Assembly (NCBI GenBank): GCA_021838065.1
Contig: JAKCEJ010000046.1
Location: 1-12,449, forward strand
Direction: 5' to 3'
Origin: Pseudomonadota bacterium
GTDB taxonomy: Bacteria; Pseudomonadota; Gammaproteobacteria; Steroidobacterales; Steroidobacteraceae
DNA: 12,449 nt
A program made the translations under genes and the position numbers. Of the stretch, positions 7,211 to 12,449 are shown one piece after another. Within the stretch, counting starts at the first letter, position 1; the number at the start of each line of letters is the position of its first letter. The notes under the pieces were generated by a model that saw only the letters and a list, made by a program, of their open reading frames with translations, ran no database searches and was not told where the DNA came from.

Positions 7211-8281
7211 TCAGCGGCTGAGCACGCTGTCGATGTCGCTTGCGTCGCGGCGCACGGGGTTCATCGGCATCAGCGTGGCGGTGACGCGGTTGCGTCCGGC
7301 GTGCTTGCTGCGATAGAGCGCCGCATCCGCGATGCGCAGCATGTGATCGGCGGTCTTTCGGTCCCCGAAGGGCACCTGCTGCAGATTGCACATGCCGAAG
7401 CTGGCGGTGACTTCCACCGTGTTGCCCGGAACCTGGAAGGGGCTGTCGGCGACGCACGTCCGCAGGCGGCGGGCCGCATCGAGCGCCTGATCGTAGTTCG
7501 TCTCGGGCAGGATGACCGCGAACTCCTCGCCGCCGAGGCGCGCCACCCAGTCGACGCCGCGGCGCAGACTCTCCTGCAGCCGCGCGCCGAACTGCTTGAG
7601 AATCTCATCGCCGCTGGCATGACCGAACGTGTCGTTGACGTGCTTGAAGAAATCGATGTCGCAGAGAATGAGCGACAGCGGCCGGCGGTAGCGCGCGGCG
7701 CGCTCGATCTCGCGCGGGAAGTGCTTGCCGAAGAAACGCCTGCTCGCCACTCGTGTCAACTCATCGGTGGTCGAGAGTTCGCGGTTCTCGATGAGCGCGA
7801 TGCGCAGCACTTCCTCCAGCTCTGCGATGCGCCGTGCGGTGCCGAGCCGCGCTTTGAGGGTCGGCTCGCTGGCATTGCGTGCGAGGTAGTCGTCGGCGCC
7901 GGCGAACAGCCCCGACTCGATCTCCTCGGGGTTGTCGAACGGCGCGATGTAGAGGATGAACGGATCGCGCGGCAGCTTCTGCGTGCGGATCCGGCGGATG
8001 AGGGGCAGGCTGTCGGTCATCACAACAGCGCGGAACTGCTCGCGCAAATGGTCGATCGCCTCGTGTTCCTCGCACGAGGCCAGATCCAGCATCTCCTTGT
8101 GAATACGCTGCTCGAGCTGCTTGCGGGTATCGGCGGCGCGGATGACGAGCAGCGCGTGCGGCGGAGGCAACACGCGCAGCATCACTGCGACGGTGGCAGT
8201 GGTGTCCTCCCGGGCCTCCGGCTCGTGCACGCGCCGCTCGAGTACCCGTTTGATAACTGTCGTGTGTCCGCCAGAAGACAT
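7211..8281 (-). CDS. Diguanylate cyclase with N-terminal receiver-like domain
   Basis: A 356-residue cytoplasmic protein predicted to make cyclic di-GMP from two GTP. Residues 40-150 look like a response-regulator receiver domain: Asp90 in AVVMTDSLPL is at the phosphoacceptor position and GADDYLARN is the C-terminal receiver motif. The usual Lys-Pro of that motif is Arg-Asn, and the switch Ser/Thr is not evident, so phosphorylation control may be lost or altered. Residues 165-336 form the GGDEF domain: DELTRVASRRFF, the metal site Asp208 in CDIDFFK, and the active-site GGEEF at 250-254. An inhibitory I-site RGVD (241-244) is five residues before it, so product feedback is expected. The ATG at 8281 is preceded by GGGAGGGGG, a strong ribosome-binding site. 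No histidine kinase is encoded in the window. It is divergent from the dead phosphatase gene across a 182-base gap. Confidence 0.93.
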   Translation of the reverse strand: MSSGGHTTVIKRVLERRVHEPEAREDTTATVAVMLRVLPPPHALLVIRAADTRKQLEQRIHKEMLDLASCEEHEAIDHLREQFRAVVMTDSLPLIRRIRTQKLPRDPFILYIAPFDNPEEIESGLFAGADDYLARNASEPTLKARLGTARRIAELEEVLRIALIENRELSTTDELTRVASRRFFGKHFPREIERAARYRRPLSLILCDIDFFKHVNDTFGHASGDEILKQFGARLQESLRRGVDWVARLGGEEFAVILPETNYDQALDAARRLRTCVADSPFQVPGNTVEVTASFGMCNLQQVPFGDRKTADHMLRIADAALYRSKHAGRNRVTATLMPMNPVRRDASDIDSVLSR

Positions 8282-8360
8282 TGGCCCCCTCCCGGGCTCG
8301 TCAGTCCCTGCCGGGCGGATGCTCCGGGTGTCAACGTGAAGGTTCGGCTATCGGCATCCC

Positions 8361-8374
8361 GCACTGGCAAGTGC
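8361..8374. repeat. Short inverted repeat in divergent promoter region
   Basis: GCACT (8361-8365) and AGTGC (8370-8374) form a 5-bp inverted repeat with a 4-base spacer, in the middle of the 182-base region between the diguanylate cyclase and the phosphatase-like gene. It could be an operator serving both genes, but arms this short also arise by chance. Confidence 0.25.
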
Positions 8375-8463
8375 TAACGCAATGTAAAGGTGACATTGGG
8401 CGTGCAGTGTGATGAACTTCACGGTCCCTTGATCGGGGTCCGGTGAGAAAGACAATAGAGACG

Positions 8464-9033
8464 ATGACTTCACACGTTGCCGACCCGTCCGCGCCCGCAA
8501 TTACTCGCCGCCGCCGTCCGTTCCTGGCGCCGGTGTGGCTGAGCCTGCTCGCAGTGCTCGCGGTTGTTGGACTGGGTCTTGCGCTTTGGGCCTCGGCAAC
8601 CAATACCATCGTCGTCGTCGTGCCGTCTGCACAGGGGGAGCTGGGGTCGATCGACAATGCGCCGCTGTCGGCCGCCGGCGGACAGCAGGCACAGATGCTC
8701 GCGCGGCGCTTCGCCACCTCTTCGGGGCCGCACGGCCTGAGCGCAATCTACGTCACCGATACGCGCCGGGCGCAGCAGACGGCGGAGCCGCTGGCTCAGC
8801 TGCTCGGCCTGCGGCCCATCGTGCTGTCAAACCGAACCGGGGCGGGCATCGCCGGGAAGATTCTCGATCAGCATACCGGCGATAACGTGCTTGTCGTGTG
8901 CAACCGTCAGACCATTGCCGATCTGGTGCGCGCGCTCAGCGGTCATCGCATCCAGCTGACGGCCGCCCGCGACATGTACATCGTCACCATTCCGCGCTAC
9001 GGGCCGGCGCGCGTGCTGCAGATGCACAACTGA
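8464..9033 (+). CDS. Membrane-anchored histidine phosphatase-like protein lacking catalytic His
   Basis: A 189-residue protein with a basic cytoplasmic N-terminus (TRRRR), one transmembrane helix (about 24-44) and a small SixA-like histidine phosphatase fold outside. Family landmarks are clear: a first strand TIVVVV, the segment DNAPLSAAGGQQAQMLARRF, the AIYVTDTRRAQQTAEPLAQ helix, GDNVLVV, and a final MYIVTIPRYGPARVL. In active members the first strand ends in RHGE or RHAE and the NVLVV strand is followed by GHSNT. Here these read PSAQG (54-58) and CNRQT (146-150), so both catalytic histidines and the first Arg are gone. It is therefore probably a pseudoenzyme that binds rather than hydrolyses. 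The ATG at 8464 was chosen (AGAG four bases upstream); a GTG seven codons earlier (8443) is possible. It converges on the peroxiredoxin gene with a 7-base gap. Confidence 0.8.
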   Translation: MTSHVADPSAPAITRRRRPFLAPVWLSLLAVLAVVGLGLALWASATNTIVVVVPSAQGELGSIDNAPLSAAGGQQAQMLARRFATSSGPHGLSAIYVTDTRRAQQTAEPLAQLLGLRPIVLSNRTGAGIAGKILDQHTGDNVLVVCNRQTIADLVRALSGHRIQLTAARDMYIVTIPRYGPARVLQMHN

Positions 9034-9040
9034 GCTACGG

Positions 9041-9502
9041 CTATTGCGCAGCTGACCGCGCAGTCGCCGCGGTGCGCACGAAACCGATGTGCACGCCGAT
9101 GCGCAGATCCGACGCCACGACATCCTGAATCTGTCCGGCGGGATCGATGAGAAACGTGGCCCGGCGAACGCCGAGGCCGAACGGGCCGCGCACTCCATAC
9201 ATGCGCACCACGCACCGGTCGACGTCCGAGAGCAGGACGAAGGGCAGGTGGTACTTCTCACGGAAGGCGCGATGGCTCTCGGGGCTTTGCGGGCTGACGC
9301 CGGCGACCTGCAGGCCGGCCGCCTGGATCTGCGGCTGCAGGTCGCGGATCTGGCAGGCCTCGCGGGTGCAGCCGGGGGTGAAGTCCGCCGGATAGAAGTA
9401 AAGAATCAGCGGTCCGCGCGCCAGCAGGCTCTTCAGCGAGACGGATACCTCGTCGGCATCGGGAAGAGTGAATTCGGGCGCGCGAGCGCCGATGGCCAGC
9501 AC
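9041..9502 (-). CDS. bcp: Peroxiredoxin, BCP/PrxQ type
   Basis: A 153-residue thiol peroxidase of the AhpC/TSA fold that reduces hydrogen peroxide and organic hydroperoxides. The active site PADFTPGCTREAC (residues 38-50) carries the PxxxTxxC motif with peroxidatic Cys45, and Cys50 five residues on is the usual resolving cysteine of the atypical 2-Cys BCP/PrxQ group. FVLLSDVD and ATFLIDPAGQI are also typical of the family. The usual WG-K segment before FLID is replaced by GVRGPFGLGVRR. The start is a GTG at 9502, supported by TAGGAG eight bases upstream. A -10-like TATGAT lies on this strand at 9544-9539, giving a short leader. The gene is divergent from tRNA-Ala. Confidence 0.92.
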   Translation of the reverse strand: MLAIGARAPEFTLPDADEVSVSLKSLLARGPLILYFYPADFTPGCTREACQIRDLQPQIQAAGLQVAGVSPQSPESHRAFREKYHLPFVLLSDVDRCVVRMYGVRGPFGLGVRRATFLIDPAGQIQDVVASDLRIGVHIGFVRTAATARSAAQ

Positions 9503-9523
9503 GGAAAGGCTCCTACAATGGCC

Positions 9524-9552
9524 TTGGCTTCCTCGTCCATCATAGCTAGAAT
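9524..9552 (+). promoter_or_regulatory. Sigma-70 promoter of tRNA-Ala
   Basis: -35 TTGGCT (9524-9529), an exact 17-base spacer, and -10 TAGAAT (9547-9552, 5 of 6). The bases after the -10 (9553-9560, CGCCCGCC) are GC-rich, the discriminator type associated with stringent (ppGpp) control of stable RNA genes. Transcription would start about 8 bases before the mature tRNA 5' end. Confidence 0.7.
9539..9544 (-). promoter_or_regulatory. Possible -10 element of the peroxiredoxin gene
   Basis: TATGAT on the minus strand (5 of 6 to the sigma-70 consensus) lies 36 bases before the GTG start. No convincing -35 is visible, since that position falls on the start of the tRNA gene. It lies within the spacer of the tRNA-Ala promoter on the other strand. 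Confidence 0.4.
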
Positions 9553-9566
9553 CGCCCGCCTTGCGT

Positions 9567-9642
<76 letters not shown>

Positions 9643-9914
9643 ATAAAATCAAAGATTTAGGCGATAGCGCTTCATGTTCTGATCCGCCGTGAGCGCGCCC
9701 TCGGCGCCACCGGCGGATGGTTTCTCATACGACCGCCGAGGCGCCAAGGCGCCGCCCGCCCCGATCGGCATCAGCACATCCGCTGCGCGAGCTGGCTGAA
9801 CGGAATAGCGCTCGAGGCGAGCGGCTCGAAAACCGGCGCCGGGCAAGGGCCGTTGCCGCTACTGCCGGTTTCTCGCATTGCGGCGCGCCTGTGGGGTGTG
9901 TTGAGCAATGCACG
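9643..9914. other. Gap between tRNA-Ala and arfB, no gene recognised
   Basis: About 270 bases with no convincing coding sequence on either strand. A short minus-strand frame (9649-9846) has no recognisable domain. I see no second copy of the tRNA 3' end, so there is no direct evidence for an att site in the window. Confidence 0.5.
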
Positions 9915-10355
9915 ATGACACGCATGCACCGCACCGGCAACGTTCTGCAGATCTCCGCGCAAGTCGCGATCCCGTTGAACGAGATCGAGCTGACGGCCAT
10001 GCGCGCCGAGGGCGCTGGCGGGCAGAACGTCAATAAGGTCTCCAGCGCCATCCACTTGCGATTCGATATCACCGCTTCTTCACTGCCGAACTTCTACAAG
10101 GAACGGCTGTTAGGTCTGTCGGACCGGCGCATCACGCAGGACGGTGTGCTGCTCATCAAGGCGCAGCAACACCGAACCCAGGAGCAAAATCGCGCCGCCG
10201 CGCTGATGCGACTGCGGGATCTCATCCGCAGCGTCGCCGTCGTGAGCAAGAGGCGAATCGCCACCAAACCGACTGCCGGATCGCGGCAGCGACGCCTCGA
10301 CGCCAAGAGTCGGCGCGGTAAGACCAAGGTATTGCGCCGCAGCGTCGACGATTAG
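9915..10355 (+). CDS. arfB: Alternative ribosome-rescue factor / peptidyl-tRNA hydrolase ArfB
   Basis: A 146-residue class I release-factor-like protein. ArfB (YaeJ) enters ribosomes stalled on non-stop mRNA and hydrolyses the peptidyl-tRNA. The catalytic GGQ is in RAEGAGGQNVNKVSSAIHL, followed by RFDITASSLPNFYKERLL, both nearly matching E. coli ArfB. The C-terminal tail is strongly basic (KRRIATKPTAGSRQRRLDAK), as needed for insertion in the empty mRNA channel. The ATG at 9915 gives the family length; the next ATG (9924) is also possible, and no clear ribosome-binding site precedes either. The frame is open upstream to 9717, but that part does not match the family. It is the last clearly intact core gene before the degenerate stretch. 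Confidence 0.93.
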   Translation: MTRMHRTGNVLQISAQVAIPLNEIELTAMRAEGAGGQNVNKVSSAIHLRFDITASSLPNFYKERLLGLSDRRITQDGVLLIKAQQHRTQEQNRAAALMRLRDLIRSVAVVSKRRIATKPTAGSRQRRLDAKSRRGKTKVLRRSVDD

Positions 10356-10547
10356 GAAGCGGATACCGCTGCGGCCGGTGCGCTGTGTGTACTTCTGCGC
10401 GGCGGCCACGTCGGATTTCCACTGTTCGTAACGCGGCGCAAGAGGATATCGACGTGAAAGCTCAGTCAGGATCGGGGCGCCGCAGTTGCTGTTGGCGTGT
10501 GTCAAACGTCGCAAAATGCTTGCCCCCATGAGACGTCTAGGCGACAT
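10110..10547 (-). other. Open reading frame coupled to the vapC relic and overlapping arfB; doubtful gene
   Basis: A 145-codon frame starts at the ATG at 10547, which overlaps the stop of the vapC-like relic by one base (TGATG). The first 65 or so residues look protein-like (for example PILTELSRRYPLAPRYEQWK and SGIRFLIVDAAAQYLGL), but I recognise no family. From 10355 on it runs antisense through arfB, where it is surely a shadow. It may be a remnant whose 3' end was lost when arfB became adjacent, or a chance frame. Confidence 0.25.
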
Positions 10548-10990
10548 CACAGTCCGGCAAGATCAACTAGAAGCACTGTTTTGATCGGTGGCACTGCACG
10601 CCAGACCTTGTCTCTCGTGACGGCGAGTGTCGCATCGGCTCCGAGAGCGATCGCGATCTGAATGGCATCCGGTATGTGCAGCTTCTGGCGCGCAGCACCG
10701 CGGCAGCCAGCCGAATATTCCTCAAGACCGGGCCAGCTCGAGGTAGGGAAAGTAATCGCGCCGCACCTCGCAATCGTCGGCGACGTCCCGGCGGTCGAGT
10801 TGCTGGGTCCGCGCTGTCAGCTCGAGCAAGGTCCGCTCCGAGCCGATGCCTCGGGACTTCCAATTCTCGAGAGCGCCAATGACCGGCCTGCCGGCGCTCC
10901 ACGTTGCGGATGCTGCTCGAAATGGTGGATCCAGACACTGGTATCAATCAGGACCGGCTTGTGTCCGCCGGGAAATCTTGCACTCACCAT
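10547..10990 (-). pseudogene. VapC-type PIN-domain toxin, frame-disrupted
   Basis: Three consecutive segments read as one PIN-domain ribonuclease, but in two frames. Segment 1, from the ATG at 10990, contains VLIDTSVWIHHF, the N-terminal PIN strand with the first metal-binding Asp. Segment 2 (about 10920 to 10720, another frame) reads FRAASATWSAGRPVIGALEN and then ERTLLELTARTQQL, as expected for the PIN middle. It ends in a stop after YLELARS. Segment 3 (about 10720 to 10547) is back in the first frame: KLHIPDAIQIAIALGADATL, then AVTRDKVW, the C-terminal PIN motif with its Asp residues. The first frame itself has a stop at 10819-10817. Two small indels of opposite sign explain this. VapC toxins cut tRNA or rRNA, and their VapB partner is normally encoded just upstream; no VapB is recognisable here. 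Likely a decayed toxin; sequencing error is the alternative. Confidence 0.72.
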
Positions 10991-11372
10991 ATTGAGATCC
11001 GGTCCGACATCCGCCTTTAATGACGCCAACAGATCCGGGCTCCTTCGGGAGCGAGGTGCCGATGGGCGGCGAGGCGGAATCGGTTGCGAAGCTCGCCCTT
11101 GTAATGCCAGAACACGGTTGCGCTTCGCAGGCCGGCACTCCAAAGTCGTTCGGCAGGCGCGTGCTAGGCTGCGGGATTCTGGTCAACGATGTGCGGTCAC
11201 TTTCGGCGCCGGGTGTATGTGACATGAGCTACGGAAAGGTGCTCTGGGGCGCAGGAGACGGCGAAGCAGTCGGATGATGGGCGGCGCAGCTGCCTGGCGG
11301 CACGGCAAGCGCCGTCAACACCATCGCAGTGAGACTTGCTTTGTCTTGCGCGGAAAGTAGACTCAAGTCGGC

Positions 11373-11378
11373 TATACT
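11373..11378 (+). promoter_or_regulatory. -10 element of the Lrp/AsnC gene
   Basis: TATACT (5 of 6 to consensus) lies about 50 bases before the GTG start, in a locally AT-rich pocket. The -35 region is weak (no TTGACA-like hexamer at 16-18 bases), which would fit a regulated or autoregulated promoter. Confidence 0.45.
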
Positions 11379-11415
11379 CTTATCTTAATGGGTATCGTTC
11401 GTGCATGGTCGGAAC

Positions 11416-11423
11416 GGAGGTGA
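11416..11423 (+). promoter_or_regulatory. Shine-Dalgarno site of the Lrp/AsnC gene
   Basis: GGAGGTGA is a full match to the anti-Shine-Dalgarno sequence and ends three bases before the GTG at 11427, which it fixes as the start. Confidence 0.8.
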
Positions 11424-11426
11424 GGG

Positions 11427-11897
11427 GTGGCGCACCGGTTGGATAAGATCGATGTGAAGATCCTGGATCTGTTGCAGCACGACGCTACGCAGAGTGTGGC
11501 GGATATCGCCGCGCAGGTAAATCTGTCCCACAATGCTTGCTGGCGACGGATGAACCAATTGAACGCCGAGGGATATATCCGGGCAACGGTCGCGCTGGTC
11601 AATCCCGACATGGTCGGTGCCGGCCTCACCGTCTTCATGAGTATCCGCGCCGCCGAACATAGCGAGAAGTGGCTGAAGGCTTTCTCGAGTTCGGTCAACA
11701 AGATCAAGGAAGTGGTCGAATTCTATAGAATGAGCGGTGATGTGGACTATCTGCTGAAAGTGCGGGTCAAGGACATTCCAGCTTTTGACCGCGTCTACAA
11801 GCAGCTCATTCAGGAAGTCAAAATCACCGACGTATCGTCCGCTTTCGCAATGGAGGAGATTAAGAGCACTACCTGCGTTCCGCTGCCGGATGCATGA
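11427..11897 (+). CDS. Lrp/AsnC family transcriptional regulator
   Basis: A 156-residue DNA-binding regulator. Residues 1-55 form the winged helix-turn-helix: KIDVKILDLLQHDATQSVAD, then IAAQVNLSHNACWRRMNQLNAEGYI, the standard AsnC HTH. Residues about 67-143 are the RAM ligand-binding and oligomerisation domain, with the GDVDYLLKVRV motif (104-114) near the amino-acid effector site. Members form octamers that sense amino acids and often control a neighbouring amino-acid metabolism gene. The gene starts at a GTG with a perfect ribosome-binding site and has a TATACT -10 upstream. It converges on the PLP-dependent enzyme gene (86-base gap), so that enzyme is a possible but unproven target. Which amino acid it senses cannot be read from sequence. 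Confidence 0.94.
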   Translation: MAHRLDKIDVKILDLLQHDATQSVADIAAQVNLSHNACWRRMNQLNAEGYIRATVALVNPDMVGAGLTVFMSIRAAEHSEKWLKAFSSSVNKIKEVVEFYRMSGDVDYLLKVRVKDIPAFDRVYKQLIQEVKITDVSSAFAMEEIKSTTCVPLPDA

Positions 11898-11983
11898 GCG
11901 GCGATCAGGGTCCGTATCGAACCGTGTGCATCCCGCGCCGCCGACGCAAGGAATCGCGGAATGCCGCTAGGGCAAGGGTCCGG

Positions 11984-12449
11984 TCAAGCAGGTAAGGAGC
12001 GGGCGTCGATTGACGCTCGGCGATCAAATAGGCCTTTGAGCGGGTCAAATTCGTAGTATTGCCGCAGCCTCTCGATTTCCGCCGGCAGCGCGGCCACGCT
12101 TTCGATGATGAAATTCACTTTGCTCTCTGACATCAGGACACTCAAATTCACGCGGGTAAAGCCGGGCTTATTCTCCTCATGTCCCGCCAAAATTTCGCGA
12201 CGAAGCCGCTCAGACGCCGCCGGGCTGATCGATAGCAACCGATGAGCATACGGCCCCGCGCACGCACAGCCACCGCGCGCCTGGATGCCGAATCGGTCAC
12301 TGAGGATGCGCGTGACCAGTTGCGGGTGCACATAGCCGCCGCGGGGATCTCTGATAAGAAAGGAGAATATGGGGAGTCGCGACGCAGTAAGGGATCCTAG
12401 GATCTCGAGGCGCTCGACGTCTTTCCAAGCAGCGATCGCCCTGCGCGCG
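11984..12449 (-). CDS. Class V aminotransferase / cysteine desulfurase-like enzyme, C-terminal part
   Basis: The last 154 residues of a PLP-dependent fold-type I enzyme; the frame is open to the window edge (first full codon at 12448), so the PLP-binding lysine and N-terminus lie outside. The segment FLIRDPRGGYVHPQLV, then SDRFGIQARGGCACAGPY and AHRLL, is typical of the class V group related to SufS/NifS, where the Cys-rich loop GGCACAGPY is conserved near the active site. Members release sulfur from cysteine or act on other amino acids. The NLSVLMSESKVNFIIESVAA segment is the usual small-domain end. Whether it is a true desulfurase cannot be decided from this part. It is convergent with the Lrp-family gene. 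Confidence 0.87.
   Translation of the reverse strand, partial: ARRAIAAWKDVERLEILGSLTASRLPIFSFLIRDPRGGYVHPQLVTRILSDRFGIQARGGCACAGPYAHRLLSISPAASERLRREILAGHEENKPGFTRVNLSVLMSESKVNFIIESVAALPAEIERLRQYYEFDPLKGLFDRRASIDARSLPA

Larger units (their letters stand above)
10991..11426. other. Non-coding or decayed stretch before the Lrp-family gene
   Basis: About 430 bases without a recognised gene. Immediately upstream of the vapC relic on the minus strand, where a VapB antitoxin would be expected, frames are short and none gives a clear ribbon-helix-helix, AbrB or Phd motif. The last 60 bases are AT-richer and hold the Lrp promoter and ribosome-binding site. Confidence 0.5.

Noticed and set aside
8329..8334. 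Perfect TTGACA on the minus strand upstream of the diguanylate cyclase
   Set aside because: No -10-like hexamer at 15-19 bases downstream; the region there is GC-rich, so a promoter is not supported.
8361..8380. Sigma-54-like TGGCA...GC element in the same region
   Set aside because: The GG to GC spacing is 11 rather than 10 bases and the -12 element is poor.
8390..8418. GTGACA with 17-base spacing to TGAACT as a promoter for the phosphatase-like gene
   Set aside because: The -10 matches only 3 of 6 positions; too weak to list.
9649..9846. Short minus-strand frame just after tRNA-Ala, considered as an integrase end
   Set aside because: No Arg/His/Tyr recombinase motif or other known domain; too short to support.
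10662..11222. Plus-strand 186-residue frame across the toxin locus
   Set aside because: It is the antisense of the recognisable PIN segments and has no family features of its own.
11020..11277. Plus-strand 85-residue frame between the toxin relic and the Lrp gene
   Set aside because: No ribosome-binding site, no domain, and antisense to equally open minus-strand frames; no coding signal I can defend.

Overview
The window is very GC-rich and densely packed, with short or overlapping gene junctions. It reads as a chromosomal segment of a high-GC gammaproteobacterium. The best single clue is the C-terminal part of a PBP1B-type (mrcB-like) penicillin-binding protein; the ArfB, tRNA-Ala and SCO1/CtaG genes fit a proteobacterium. 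I cannot fix the genus. A Steroidobacter/Nevskia-type relative is only a guess.

Layout, left to right. Positions 1-1280 (+) hold the end of PBP1B, coupled by a one-base overlap to a TPR lipoprotein. Positions 1294-3275 (-) hold an APE1/ExoA-type AP endonuclease, a secreted DUF2147 protein and a small membrane protein shaped like a two-helix ion channel but lacking the selectivity filter. Positions 3288-3761 (+) encode an ICMT-type membrane methyltransferase. Positions 3800-5469 (-) encode a small [2Fe-2S] ferredoxin and a YcaD-like MFS transporter. Positions 5614-7091 (-) hold a two-gene copper/cytochrome oxidase assembly unit (CtaG then SCO1, 4-nt overlap). Positions 7211-8281 (-) encode a receiver-like/GGDEF diguanylate cyclase with an inhibitory site. 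Divergent from it, 8464-9033 (+) encodes a membrane-anchored histidine-phosphatase-fold protein that has lost both catalytic histidines. Positions 9041-9502 (-) encode a BCP-type peroxiredoxin, divergent from tRNA-Ala(CGC) at 9567-9642, which has a well-formed promoter. Position 9915 starts arfB (ribosome rescue).

From about 10.36 kb the sequence changes character. Roughly 1 kb holds no intact gene but a recognisable VapC-type PIN toxin on the minus strand, broken by two frame switches that cancel each other. A Lrp/AsnC regulator with a perfect ribosome-binding site follows (11427-11897, +). The window closes with the C-terminal part of a class V aminotransferase/cysteine desulfurase-like enzyme (-).

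Most of the window is ordinary housekeeping DNA. I do not see a clear new multi-gene system. The points most worth a second look are the dead phosphatase divergent from the diguanylate cyclase, the filterless channel-like protein with its doubtful start codon, the decaying toxin locus downstream of the tRNA gene, and the interlocked divergent promoters between the peroxiredoxin and tRNA-Ala.
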